Positions 1-6,219 of a stretch of 27,946 bases of DNA are shown one piece after another. The position numbers and the translations under genes are program-made. The stretch spans positions 1-27,946 of the forward strand of contig URUK01000034.1 in assembly GCA_900551055.1 (NCBI GenBank), in the 5' to 3' direction. Positions within the stretch are counted from its first letter, which is position 1; every line of letters starts with the position of its first letter. Under the pieces are notes generated by a model, which saw nothing but the letters and a program-made list of their open reading frames with translations, did no database searches and was not told where the DNA came from. This stretch comes from an uncultured Prevotella sp. (lineage in GTDB: Bacteria; Bacteroidota; Bacteroidia; Bacteroidales; Bacteroidaceae).

Positions 1-51
1 ACGACCCCGAGATTACAAATCACGTGCTCTGGCCAACTGAGCTAAAGAGGC
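1..51 (-). tRNA. tRNA-Thr (anticodon TGT), 3' part cut off by window edge
   Basis: The reverse complement begins GCCTCTT (acceptor 5' strand), TA, then a D arm with GCTC/GAGC and the AGTTGG-type loop. A 7-nt anticodon loop TTTGTAA follows, giving anticodon TGT (Thr, ACA codons), then a 3' anticodon strand and the start of the variable loop. The T arm and 3' acceptor strand lie outside the window. The anticodon stem has one T-T opposition, so the stem is not perfect. In Bacteroidetes a Thr tRNA in this place normally belongs to a tRNA cluster leading into tuf and secE-nusG-rplK; that continuation is expected, not seen. Confidence 0.9.
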
Positions 52-104
52 AAGCAAAGCAGCCGTCAGGCGCTTGTTCGTAAGGACGTGTCCTAAAACG
101 GCTG

Positions 105-134
105 CAAAGATAGGCATAATATTTTAACCTCCAA
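105..134 (-). promoter_or_regulatory. Bacteroidetes-type promoter of the tRNA-Thr (tuf) operon
   Basis: On the minus strand there is a -7 box TATCTTTG (105-112), a full match to TAnnTTTG. A -33 TTG (132-134) lies 19 nt upstream. The expected transcription start is near 98. Between start and tRNA lies a leader whose ends pair perfectly over 8 bp (GCAGCCGT at 59-66 with ACGGCTGC at 98-105), enclosing the small palindrome AGGACGTGTCCT. Confidence 0.75.
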
Positions 135-152
135 AATTTTTCGCGCTTTTTT

Positions 153-452
153 TTAGTTGTTACGCAGTTTTTCCTTGAATTTCACAAGTTGCACCTTCAT
201 CGAATCCACGCAAAGGTCCACGCCTTCCTCAAAGGTGTCGCACACTTTCTCCACAAAGAGACGCGAGCCAGGAACCATCACCGTCATACTGGTCTCCTTG
301 TTGAGAGCCGTCGCCGGCTTCACTACTTTCAAACTTACTTCCACTGTCTGAATATCCTCGAAAGACTTTTCCAGCTTGGACACTTTCTTCTCGACAAAAG
401 CTTTCAATTGCTCGGTAGCGTCAAAATTGACTGACTGAATTCTAATTTCCAT
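153..452 (-). CDS. hpf: Short ribosome hibernation-promoting factor (HPF/RaiA/YfiA family)
   Basis: 99 residues, the size of the short HPF/YfiA class, with the whole protein forming the single beta-alpha-beta-beta-beta-alpha domain. The N-terminus MEIRIQSVNFDATEQLKAF and the run VEKKVSKLEKSF fit the family, as does the basic second helix near the end. Short HPFs bind the 30S decoding region in stationary or starved cells and promote inactive ribosome dimers or protected monomers. It is the last gene of rpsU-recombinase-hpf on the minus strand, 34 nt after the recombinase stop, just upstream of the tRNA/tuf promoter. The start is fixed by a perfect Shine-Dalgarno (AAGGAGGT) 4 nt upstream of ATG, which is rare in this phylum. 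No hairpin-plus-U terminator is visible after it. Confidence 0.93.
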   Translation of the reverse strand: MEIRIQSVNFDATEQLKAFVEKKVSKLEKSFEDIQTVEVSLKVVKPATALNKETSMTVMVPGSRLFVEKVCDTFEEGVDLCVDSMKVQLVKFKEKLRNN

Positions 453-456
453 AATT

Positions 457-464
457 ACCTCCTT
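457..464 (-). promoter_or_regulatory. Strong Shine-Dalgarno of hpf
   Basis: The minus strand reads AAGGAGGTAATTATG, an 8-nt match to the anti-Shine-Dalgarno with normal spacing. Nearly all other starts in this window have no such site. Bacteroidetes ribosomes are known to ignore Shine-Dalgarno sequences in general because the anti-SD is held by bS21, bS18 and bS6 (shown for Flavobacterium johnsoniae). The site is therefore unusual. Confidence 0.85.
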
Positions 465-486
465 GCTTTATTAAGGTTATTAAAGG

Positions 487-1371
487 TCAAGCCCTTGGAT
501 GGGCTGATTCATACACTTTCTTAAGCTGTTCGAACGTGGTATGCGTATATATTTCCGTCGTGGCGAGCCGGCTGTGGCCCAAAAGTTTCTTCACGCTCTC
601 TATGCCCGCCCCGTTGTTCAACATGGCCGTGGCAAAAGTGTGCCTCAGCACATGCGGGCTGCGTTTTTTCAAAGTACACACCGACGAAAGGCGCTTTATA
701 ATCTCACGGCGCACGCTGTAATAATTCATCCGAATGCCGTCGGCAGTAAGGAAAAAGGCAGGCGACTTCCTTTCAACCTCCGCATCGCGCATGCCGGCAT
801 ACGCCTGCAAAACGCCGCGCAGCTCCGCGCCGAACGGTATTATGCGCTGCTTGTCACCCTTGCCGGTAACCTTCAGCTGGCACGCCGACATGTCCACCGC
901 CGCGTCGTCAAGACTTAGAAGTTCAGCTATCCGCACGCCCGTCTCATATATTACAGATATAATGGTACGCGCGCGTACATCTTCATATCTGTCCATATTC
1001 CACATGCTTTCGTCAAGAAGCCTGTCCATGTCGGCCTCCTTCACGAACTGCGGCAGCGGCTTTTCCTTCTTCGGCCCCCTCACGCCATACGACGGGTCGG
1101 CGGCGACAAAGCCTCGCGACAGGGCAAAACGATAAAAGGAACGCACCGCGCTCAGCCTCCTGTTGACCGAGGTCGCAATGTTTCCTTTATCCATCATGCT
1201 CTCCATCCAGTCACGGATGACATCGGAGTCGACAGTCTCCCATGTGAGCGTAGTGTCCAAACCTTTGAAGAACGACTCGAACTTTTGCAAGTCGTCGCCG
1301 TATTCACCGACCGTCCTTTCGGAATAGTTCCGCTCGGAACGGAGGTAGTTCAGAAATTCTTTCACTAACAT
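487..1371 (-). CDS. Tyrosine recombinase of the XerC/XerD family
   Basis: 294 residues from the chosen start, the normal size for XerC/D. An N-terminal SAM-like core-binding domain (about 1-85) begins MLVKEFLNYLRSERNYSERT, and the catalytic domain follows. All catalytic positions are visible: R147 (TGVRIAE), K171 (GKGDKQ), H240 and R243 (HVLR), H266 (LLGHS) and nucleophile Y275 (EIYTH). It probably resolves chromosome dimers at dif, or is a Bacteroidetes Xer-like paralogue encoded beside rpsU; which Xer it is cannot be told from this sequence alone. An ATG at 1401 would add ten residues. The internal ATG at 1371 is preferred because AGGAGG lies 10 nt upstream and homologues begin at this point. 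It lies between rpsU and hpf and is probably cotranscribed with both. Confidence 0.92.
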   Translation of the reverse strand: MLVKEFLNYLRSERNYSERTVGEYGDDLQKFESFFKGLDTTLTWETVDSDVIRDWMESMMDKGNIATSVNRRLSAVRSFYRFALSRGFVAADPSYGVRGPKKEKPLPQFVKEADMDRLLDESMWNMDRYEDVRARTIISVIYETGVRIAELLSLDDAAVDMSACQLKVTGKGDKQRIIPFGAELRGVLQAYAGMRDAEVERKSPAFFLTADGIRMNYYSVRREIIKRLSSVCTLKKRSPHVLRHTFATAMLNNGAGIESVKKLLGHSRLATTEIYTHTTFEQLKKVYESAHPRA

Positions 1372-1381
1372 AAGAACGTTG

Positions 1382-1387
1382 CCTCCT
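1382..1387 (-). promoter_or_regulatory. Shine-Dalgarno of the tyrosine recombinase
   Basis: AGGAGG on the minus strand, 10 nt before the ATG at 1371. It decides the start against the upstream ATG at 1401. It is the second strong site in this three-gene cluster. Confidence 0.7.
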
Positions 1388-1448
1388 GATGTTTTCGGCA
1401 ACGAATTTACGAAATTAAAACCGAACCACCAAATTTTCGGATGAATTT

Positions 1449-1640
1449 TTACTCCTCGGCGGTTCTCAGCTTCTGTACGTAAATGGCGTGCTGCATCTTG
1501 AGGCGCTTCACGACAGACGGCTTCGTGTACTGCTGGCGTGCACGGAGTTCCTTAACAACGCCCGTCTTCTCGAATTTCCTCTTAAATTTCTTCAATGCTC
1601 TTTCGATGTTCTCGCCATCTTTTACCGGTACAATAATCAT
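1449..1640 (-). CDS. rpsU: Small ribosomal subunit protein bS21
   Basis: 63 residues, very basic, starting MIIVPVKDGENIERALKKFK, with the usual bS21 pattern of an N-terminal strand and two helices (FKRKFEKTGVVKELRARQQY, then KPSVVKRLKMQHA). bS21 sits on the 30S platform beside the 16S rRNA 3' end. In Bacteroidetes it takes part, with bS18 and bS6, in hiding the anti-Shine-Dalgarno. It is the first gene of the cluster with the recombinase and hpf. Its own start has no Shine-Dalgarno (AAAAGACAAAACATG). The promoter lies 65-95 nt upstream. Confidence 0.97.
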   Translation of the reverse strand: MIIVPVKDGENIERALKKFKRKFEKTGVVKELRARQQYTKPSVVKRLKMQHAIYVQKLRTAEE

Positions 1641-1704
1641 GTTTTGTCTTTTATTTTTAATGTGTTAAACTTATTTTCTCAACAGATGCTTTTATTTGCG
1701 GCTG

Positions 1705-1735
1705 CAAAGTTACGGCGTTTTTTTCTGATTTGCAA
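1705..1735 (-). promoter_or_regulatory. Promoter of the rpsU-recombinase-hpf operon
   Basis: The -7 box is TAACTTTG (1705-1712, minus strand), with TTG at 1733-1735 and a 20-nt spacer, an exact fit to the Bacteroidetes sigma-A pattern. It implies a 5' leader of roughly 60 nt before rpsU. Confidence 0.78.
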
Positions 1736-1914
1736 AAGATTACGCGTTTTTTTCGTTTTGCAGCACACAATATTTACAAAACCGGCAAATGCCCGACGCA
1801 CGGCCATGCCGCAAGCTGACCTGCAAACACCGCCATTGCACCAAATCCATAACATTTGTTTTTCCCCGATATGCGGATTTTATGCACAGAGAACCTAAAT
1901 ACAGATGCAAAATA

Positions 1915-1945
1915 TTGCAAAATGCAACAAAAGTCAGTATATTTG
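1915..1945 (+). promoter_or_regulatory. Promoter of mscL
   Basis: TTG (1915-1917), a 20-nt spacer and TATATTTG (1938-1945) match the Bacteroidetes consensus. The box ends 36 nt before the mscL ATG. The stretch 1736-1914 between the two divergent promoters holds no gene that I can support. Confidence 0.78.
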
Positions 1946-1981
1946 CTTGAAAGTGCAAACCTACATTAAACAATCAGCAAC

Positions 1982-2419
1982 ATGGGAAAACTAATCAACG
2001 AGTTCAAACAGTTCGCCGTAAAGGGCAACGCTGTTGACATGGCGGTCGGCGTAATCATCGGCGGCGCGTTCGGAAAAATTGTGTCTTCAATCGTCAACGA
2101 CCTTATCATGCCGCCCATCGGCTGGCTCATCGGCGGAGTAAACTTCACCGACCTGAAGGTAACACTGCCGGCAATCGACATGGGCATAGAGAAGCTTGAG
2201 CCTGCAACTATCAACTACGGCAACTTCATCCAGACCACGTTCGACTTCCTCATCATCTCCCTCTGCGTGTTCATAATGCTACGGGCGGTCAACAAAATGA
2301 TAAAGAAGAACGAGGAGACAAAGAAGGAAACAGAGCAGGCGACACCGGCAGAGCCTACCAAAGAGGAGCAGCTGCTCACCGAAATACGCGACTTGTTGAA
2401 GCAACAGGCTGGGAAATAA
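1982..2419 (+). CDS. mscL: Large-conductance mechanosensitive channel MscL
   Basis: 145 residues, a normal MscL length. The amphipathic N-terminus MGKLINEFKQFAVKGNAVDM is followed by TM1 with the glycine-rich gate segment (AVGVIIGGAFGKIVSSIVND), the signature DLIMPPIGWLIGG, and a periplasmic loop with TINYGNF. TM2 (about 79-103) and a charged cytoplasmic helix (EEQLLTEIRDLLKQ) complete it. The channel is a homopentamer in the inner membrane that opens on osmotic downshock to release solutes. It is a single-gene unit: its own promoter lies directly upstream, and a long inverted repeat begins at the base after its stop codon. Confidence 0.97.
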   Translation: MGKLINEFKQFAVKGNAVDMAVGVIIGGAFGKIVSSIVNDLIMPPIGWLIGGVNFTDLKVTLPAIDMGIEKLEPATINYGNFIQTTFDFLIISLCVFIMLRAVNKMIKKNEETKKETEQATPAEPTKEEQLLTEIRDLLKQQAGK

Positions 2420-2558
2420 ATTAAGAGTTAAGAACCGAAGGTCAGCGTTAAGCTAATTAAGAGTTAGAAAATATGCCTTGCAAAAGCACCTGCAAACATA
2501 CAACAAAGCATGTTTTCTTAATTAGTTTAACGCTGACCTTCGGTTCTTAACTCTTAAT
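2420..2558. repeat. Long inverted repeat A, 42-bp arms, directly after mscL
   Basis: Arms 2420-2461 and 2517-2558 are complementary over 42 nt with one exception (G opposite T). They are rich in TTAAGAGTTAAG-type words. Short matching GAAAAYATGC segments lie just inside the arms. The left arm starts immediately after the mscL TAA, and the right arm ends 7 nt before array A. The transcript would form a very stable hairpin at the 3' end of mscL. Confidence 0.9.
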
Positions 2559-2565
2559 TCTTAAT

Positions 2566-2675
2566 TCAAAAGGTCATCTTTTGCGTTCCAATATGCCACG
2601 TTTTGCACGCTAAAAGGCCGTCTTTTAGCGTGTAAAAGACGGCCTTTTATAATATATTGAATGTCAAGGCGTTAC
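2566..2675 (-). repeat. 22-nt palindrome array A (4 units) with 19-nt tail
   Basis: Four 22-nt units lie at 2566, 2588, 2610 and 2632. Three have the AAAAGG-N3-CTTTT type core; the second is decayed (CCAATATGCCACGTTTTGC). The tail TTGAATGTCAAGGCGTTAC (2657-2675) holds TTGA-ATG-TCAA, a perfect small palindrome. The tail end is 42 nt from the pepP stop codon. Strand is given as that of the gene the tail faces. Confidence 0.88.
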
Positions 2676-2717
2676 GCAGGCAGCAGTGAAGCGGCTTGCA
2701 AACGGCGTTTTACAGCG

Positions 2718-4502
2718 TCAAACCGGGGCGCAGGCGGCTGCCAACCAGGCGATGTCCTCGCCGTCGAGATGCGGCGATAGACGGTCGTAAACGGTCTTAT
2801 GGTAAGCGTTAAGCCAGTCGCGTTCCTCGGCGGCAAGCATGTCGAGGATGATTGGCTCGGTGTCAATCGGGCAAAGAGTGAGCGGCTCGAACTGGAGAAA
2901 ACGGCCGAACTGCGTCTCCTTCCAGGGCGCGATTAGCAGGGTGTTTTCCGTCCGCACGCCGAAAAGTCCAGGCAGGTAGATGCCCGGTTCGTCGGTAACG
3001 GTCATGCCCTCGACAAGCGGCGCGGGCTTGTATTCCATGCGTATCTGGTGCGGCCCTTCGTGAACGTTGAGGTAAGAGCCTACGCCGTGGCCCGTGCCGT
3101 GCAGGTAGTTAAGGCCGTAACGCCACATGTCCTTGCGTGCAATGGCGTCGAGCTGAGTGCCGGAAGCTCCCCGGGGGAAGCGGCACAACTCAAGACCGAT
3201 GTGGCCTTTTAGCACGAGGGTGTAGACAAGCCGCTGCTCGTCGGTGACCGGGCCGAGGGCAACGGTGCGCGTGATGTCGGTTGTTCCGTCAAGATATTGT
3301 GCACCGGAGTCGAGCAGCAAAAAGCCTTCGGGGCGCAGGGGGACGTCGGTTTCGGGCGTAGGTTCATAGTGGACGATGGCTCCGTGCTCCTGATACGCCG
3401 CAATGGTGTCAAACGACAGTCCGCGGTACAGTGGTTGTGCGGCGCGCAGCTCTTCAAGCTTTGCGCTGACGCTCATCTCCGTCTGCCCTCCGGCCTCAAC
3501 CGCCGGGCGCAGCCAGCGCAGGAACTTCACGAGGGCGATGCCGTCGCGCAGCATGGCGTTGCGGAAGCCTTCAATCTCCACACTGTTCTTAACGGCCTTC
3601 ATTGCAGGTATCGGCGACGGCGCTACAACCTTGCGGCAGCGCGCGGCATTGAACAGGTTGTAGTTTATTTCGCCGTCGTCCATCAGTATGTTGTACTCGC
3701 CGTAGGCGGCAAGAGCCTTGCTTACGTCGGCATATCCGGCTGTGCCAACACCCTCGCCTTTGAGGTAAGCCTCAACGTCGGGTGTCAGTTTGCCGCGGTC
3801 AATGAACAGTGTGGCGCGTTCAGGTTCGATAAGCAGATACGACACAAACACGGGATTGCAGTGTACGTCGGTGCCGCGCAGGTTCAATGTCCACGCTATG
3901 TCGTCGAGCGCGGCAGCCAGCATTCCGCAGGCATGGCGCTCTTTCAGGGCTTGGCGGATGCGCGCCAGTTTCTCATGACACGGTTCTCCGGCATACTCCA
4001 GAGGATGGATAACGGCCTTGTCTTGGGGCACAGGCGGACGGTCTGTCCAGATAATGTCCAGTGGGTCGAGGTTGGTGCGCACGGTGATGCCACCCTCTGC
4101 GCGCAGTTCCGTTATCATGTTTTCAACAGAAGCAGCCGTATTGACCGCCCCGTCAACGCCCACCACGGGGCTTTTCACCGCCGACAGCTTCATGCCGAGC
4201 CACCGGCTGATTGACGGAGTGCCTTCTATGCGCTCTTTCATAAGGCTGAAGCCCGTGCCGCGCAGCTGCTCTTCAGCGGCGATGAAATAACGCGAGTCAG
4301 TCCAAAGGGCGGCATCGTCCATCGTCACTACGGCCGTCCCGGCGGAACCGTCGAAGCCGCTTATCCACTTGCGGCCCTCCCAATGCACCGGCACATATTC
4401 GCCGTTGTGAGGGTCGGTACTTGGAAATACAAAAGCGTCAATGCCCTCCCTGCGCATCACTTCGCGCAGTGCTTCCACTCGTTTGCAGATTGTTTCGTTC
4501 AT
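2718..4502 (-). CDS. pepP: Xaa-Pro aminopeptidase P, three-domain M24B metallopeptidase
   Basis: 594 residues, the size of the long aminopeptidase P form found in Bacteroides and eukaryotes. Two creatinase-like N-terminal domains (about 1-150 and 160-310) precede the pita-bread catalytic domain (about 315-540) and the C-terminal extension. The five metal ligands are present: D398 (LLDSGAQ), D409 (GTTDITR), H472 (GTGHGVG), E505 (TDEPGIY) and E519 (RTENTLL). The enzyme removes an N-terminal residue preceding proline using two metal ions. There is no signal peptide, so it should be cytoplasmic. Its promoter (4791-4821) lies about 290 nt upstream, making the leader the octamer-repeat region. It ends facing array A and has no other visible terminator. 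The family is certain; pepP is a general symbol for it. Confidence 0.95.
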   Translation of the reverse strand: MNETICKRVEALREVMRREGIDAFVFPSTDPHNGEYVPVHWEGRKWISGFDGSAGTAVVTMDDAALWTDSRYFIAAEEQLRGTGFSLMKERIEGTPSISRWLGMKLSAVKSPVVGVDGAVNTAASVENMITELRAEGGITVRTNLDPLDIIWTDRPPVPQDKAVIHPLEYAGEPCHEKLARIRQALKERHACGMLAAALDDIAWTLNLRGTDVHCNPVFVSYLLIEPERATLFIDRGKLTPDVEAYLKGEGVGTAGYADVSKALAAYGEYNILMDDGEINYNLFNAARCRKVVAPSPIPAMKAVKNSVEIEGFRNAMLRDGIALVKFLRWLRPAVEAGGQTEMSVSAKLEELRAAQPLYRGLSFDTIAAYQEHGAIVHYEPTPETDVPLRPEGFLLLDSGAQYLDGTTDITRTVALGPVTDEQRLVYTLVLKGHIGLELCRFPRGASGTQLDAIARKDMWRYGLNYLHGTGHGVGSYLNVHEGPHQIRMEYKPAPLVEGMTVTDEPGIYLPGLFGVRTENTLLIAPWKETQFGRFLQFEPLTLCPIDTEPIILDMLAAEERDWLNAYHKTVYDRLSPHLDGEDIAWLAAACAPV

Positions 4503-4505
4503 ATC

Positions 4506-4770
4506 GTTTGGGGTTATTGGGTTTTACGGTTATGGGGTTATGCGGTTATGAGGTCTTACGGTCGTAAGGTTTTGCGGCTATACGGCTTTGTAAGGTTATT
4601 GGGTTATGCGGTTATGGGGCCTTACGGTTATGCGGTTATGGGGTTTTACGGTTTTATAAGGTTATTGGGTTATGCGGTTGTGAGGTTATACGGTTGTAAG
4701 GTCTTACGGTTTTGAGGTTTTGAGGTTATGCGGCTTTGCAAGACGGTGAGGGTTTACGGTTATGCGGTTG
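4506..4770. repeat. Degenerate octamer tandem repeat (GGTTATGC / GGTTATGG type)
   Basis: About 265 bp are almost wholly made of 8-nt words such as GGTTATGC, GGTTATGG, GGTTTTAC and GGTTGTGA on the plus strand. This is C/A-rich ACCGCATA-type sequence on the minus strand. It lies between the pepP promoter and the pepP ATG and so would be nearly all of that mRNA's 5' leader. An open frame runs through part of it on the plus strand, but its product is just repeated LLGYAVM-type peptide and I do not call it a gene. Confidence 0.9.
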
Positions 4771-4790
4771 AAGTTGTAAAACGGACATTA

Positions 4791-4821
4791 CAAAGATATG
4801 TCTTTTTAATTTTAATAACAA
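4791..4821 (-). promoter_or_regulatory. Promoter of pepP
   Basis: The minus strand has TATCTTTG (4791-4798) with TTG at 4819-4821 and a 20-nt spacer, a full consensus match. It implies a leader of about 285 nt containing the octamer repeat. Confidence 0.75.
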
Positions 4822-4862
4822 ACTAAAAGAAGAATAAATACTACATATTCAGCTTTTTTACC

Positions 4863-4870
4863 TAACTTTG
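4863..4870 (+). promoter_or_regulatory. Promoter -7 box of mdh, with structured leader
   Basis: TAACTTTG matches TAnnTTTG. No TTG stands at the expected -33 position, so the call rests on the -7 box. The leader (about 4877-5029) has ACAAGCAG-type repeats at 4883-4912. A roughly complementary ACTTGTT/ACTCGTT run at 4956-4990 can pair with them, around a small CGCCG/CGGCG hairpin. Confidence 0.6.
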
Positions 4871-5029
4871 CACGTAGTTCAGAGACGAGCAGACAAGCAA
4901 CAAGCAGACAAGGCCGTTTGCCTTACGCCGAAAACAACCGGCGGAGGCAAGTTTCACTTGTAAACTTGTTCACTCGTTGACTCGCTTGCTAAACGTGGAA
5001 TGTCTTACATTAATAAACAATAGGTTATT

Positions 5030-6022
5030 ATGGAATTTTTGACTAATGAAAAACTTACAATCGTCGGCGCAGCCGGAATGATTGGTTCAAACATGGTTCA
5101 GACAGCCCTCACAATGCGTCTGACTAACGACATCTGCCTCTATGACGTGTTCTCACCCGAAGGCGTGGCAGAGGAAATGCGCCAGAGCGGTTTCGGCGAC
5201 GTGAAAATCACTGCCACAACCGACCCGAAAGAGGCGTTCACCAACGCTAAATACATCATCTCTTCAGGCGGCGCTCCCCGCAAGGCAGGCATGACCCGTG
5301 AAGACCTGTTGAAAGGAAACTGCGAAATAGCAGAGGGCCTTGGCAAGAACATAAAGGAATACTGCCCCGATGTCAAGCACGTGGTTATCATCTTCAACCC
5401 GGCCGACCTTACCGGTCTTGTAACTCTTCTGTACTCTGGTTTGAAGCCGTCACAGGTTACAACACTCGCAGCTCTTGACTCTACACGTCTCCAGAGCGCA
5501 TTGGCAAAGAAGTTCAACGTTATGCAGAGCGAGGTCAAGGGATGCGCTACATACGGCGGACACGGCGAGCAGATGGCTGTATTCGGCTCACACGTTACAA
5601 TCGACGGACGCAAACTGACCGACATCATCGGCACAGACGAGTTCCCGGAGGCCGAGTGGGAGCAGATGAAGAAAGACGTTACACAGGGCGGTGCGAAGAT
5701 TATCGAGCTGCGCGGACGTTCTTCTTTCCAAAGCCCGGCTTACCTGTCAGTTGAGATGATACGTTCAGTGATGGGCGGCGAGGCGTTCAAGTACCCTGTA
5801 GGAACTTACGTTTCAACAGACAAGTACAACCACATCATGATGGCGATGAACACAACTCTCGACACAACCGGCGCTCACTACACCGTACCCGAAGGCACTG
5901 CTGAGGAGAATGCGAAGCTTGACGCAAGCTACGAGCACCTCTGCAAGATGCGCGACGAGCTGGTAACGCTGAACATCGTGCCCGAAATCTCCAAGTGGAA
6001 CGAAATCAACCCGAACCTGTAA
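5030..6022 (+). CDS. mdh: Malate dehydrogenase (NAD-dependent, LDH/MDH superfamily)
   Basis: 330 residues. The N-terminal Rossmann fold carries VGAAGMIGSNM. The active-site loop GAPRKAGMTREDLL carries the substrate-contacting R84 and R90, followed by NPAD, then D150/R153 (LDSTRLQ) and the catalytic H178 (YGGHGEQM). It interconverts malate and oxaloacetate. In Bacteroidales this serves the reductive branch from phosphoenolpyruvate and oxaloacetate to fumarate and succinate. It is monocistronic: its own -7 box is 160 nt upstream and a strong terminator follows 22 nt after the stop. It is one of the few genes here that ends in a classical terminator. Confidence 0.95.
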   Translation: MEFLTNEKLTIVGAAGMIGSNMVQTALTMRLTNDICLYDVFSPEGVAEEMRQSGFGDVKITATTDPKEAFTNAKYIISSGGAPRKAGMTREDLLKGNCEIAEGLGKNIKEYCPDVKHVVIIFNPADLTGLVTLLYSGLKPSQVTTLAALDSTRLQSALAKKFNVMQSEVKGCATYGGHGEQMAVFGSHVTIDGRKLTDIIGTDEFPEAEWEQMKKDVTQGGAKIIELRGRSSFQSPAYLSVEMIRSVMGGEAFKYPVGTYVSTDKYNHIMMAMNTTLDTTGAHYTVPEGTAEENAKLDASYEHLCKMRDELVTLNIVPEISKWNEINPNL

Positions 6023-6043
6023 TCACATTACACGACTATACAA

Positions 6044-6080
6044 CGAGGGCGTATCCTTATGGATGCGCCCTCGTTTTTTT
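6044..6080 (+). terminator. Intrinsic terminator of mdh
   Basis: A 13-bp stem (CGAGGGCGTATCC with GGATGCGCCCTCG, one G-T pair), loop TTAT, then seven Ts. Confidence 0.93.
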
Positions 6081-6219
6081 GTATCAAAAAGCATCCGTAT
6101 TACGGCGAAAGAGCACCTTTAACAATTCTTATGCAAACATTTTCCATTGGAAATTATGTACTTTAAAGAATTATTATTTACTTTGCGGCATAAATGAAAA
6201 CCACAAACCGGAATATATT

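Noticed and set aside
3297..4214. Long plus-strand frame (305 codons) opposite pepP
   Set aside because: Antisense to a clear metallopeptidase with all its metal ligands; composition is that of a codon-shadow frame.
4383..4715. Open plus-strand frame giving LLGYAVM-type repeated peptide
   Set aside because: It starts inside pepP on the other strand, and its repeats are just the translated octamer DNA repeat; there is no promoter or conserved domain.
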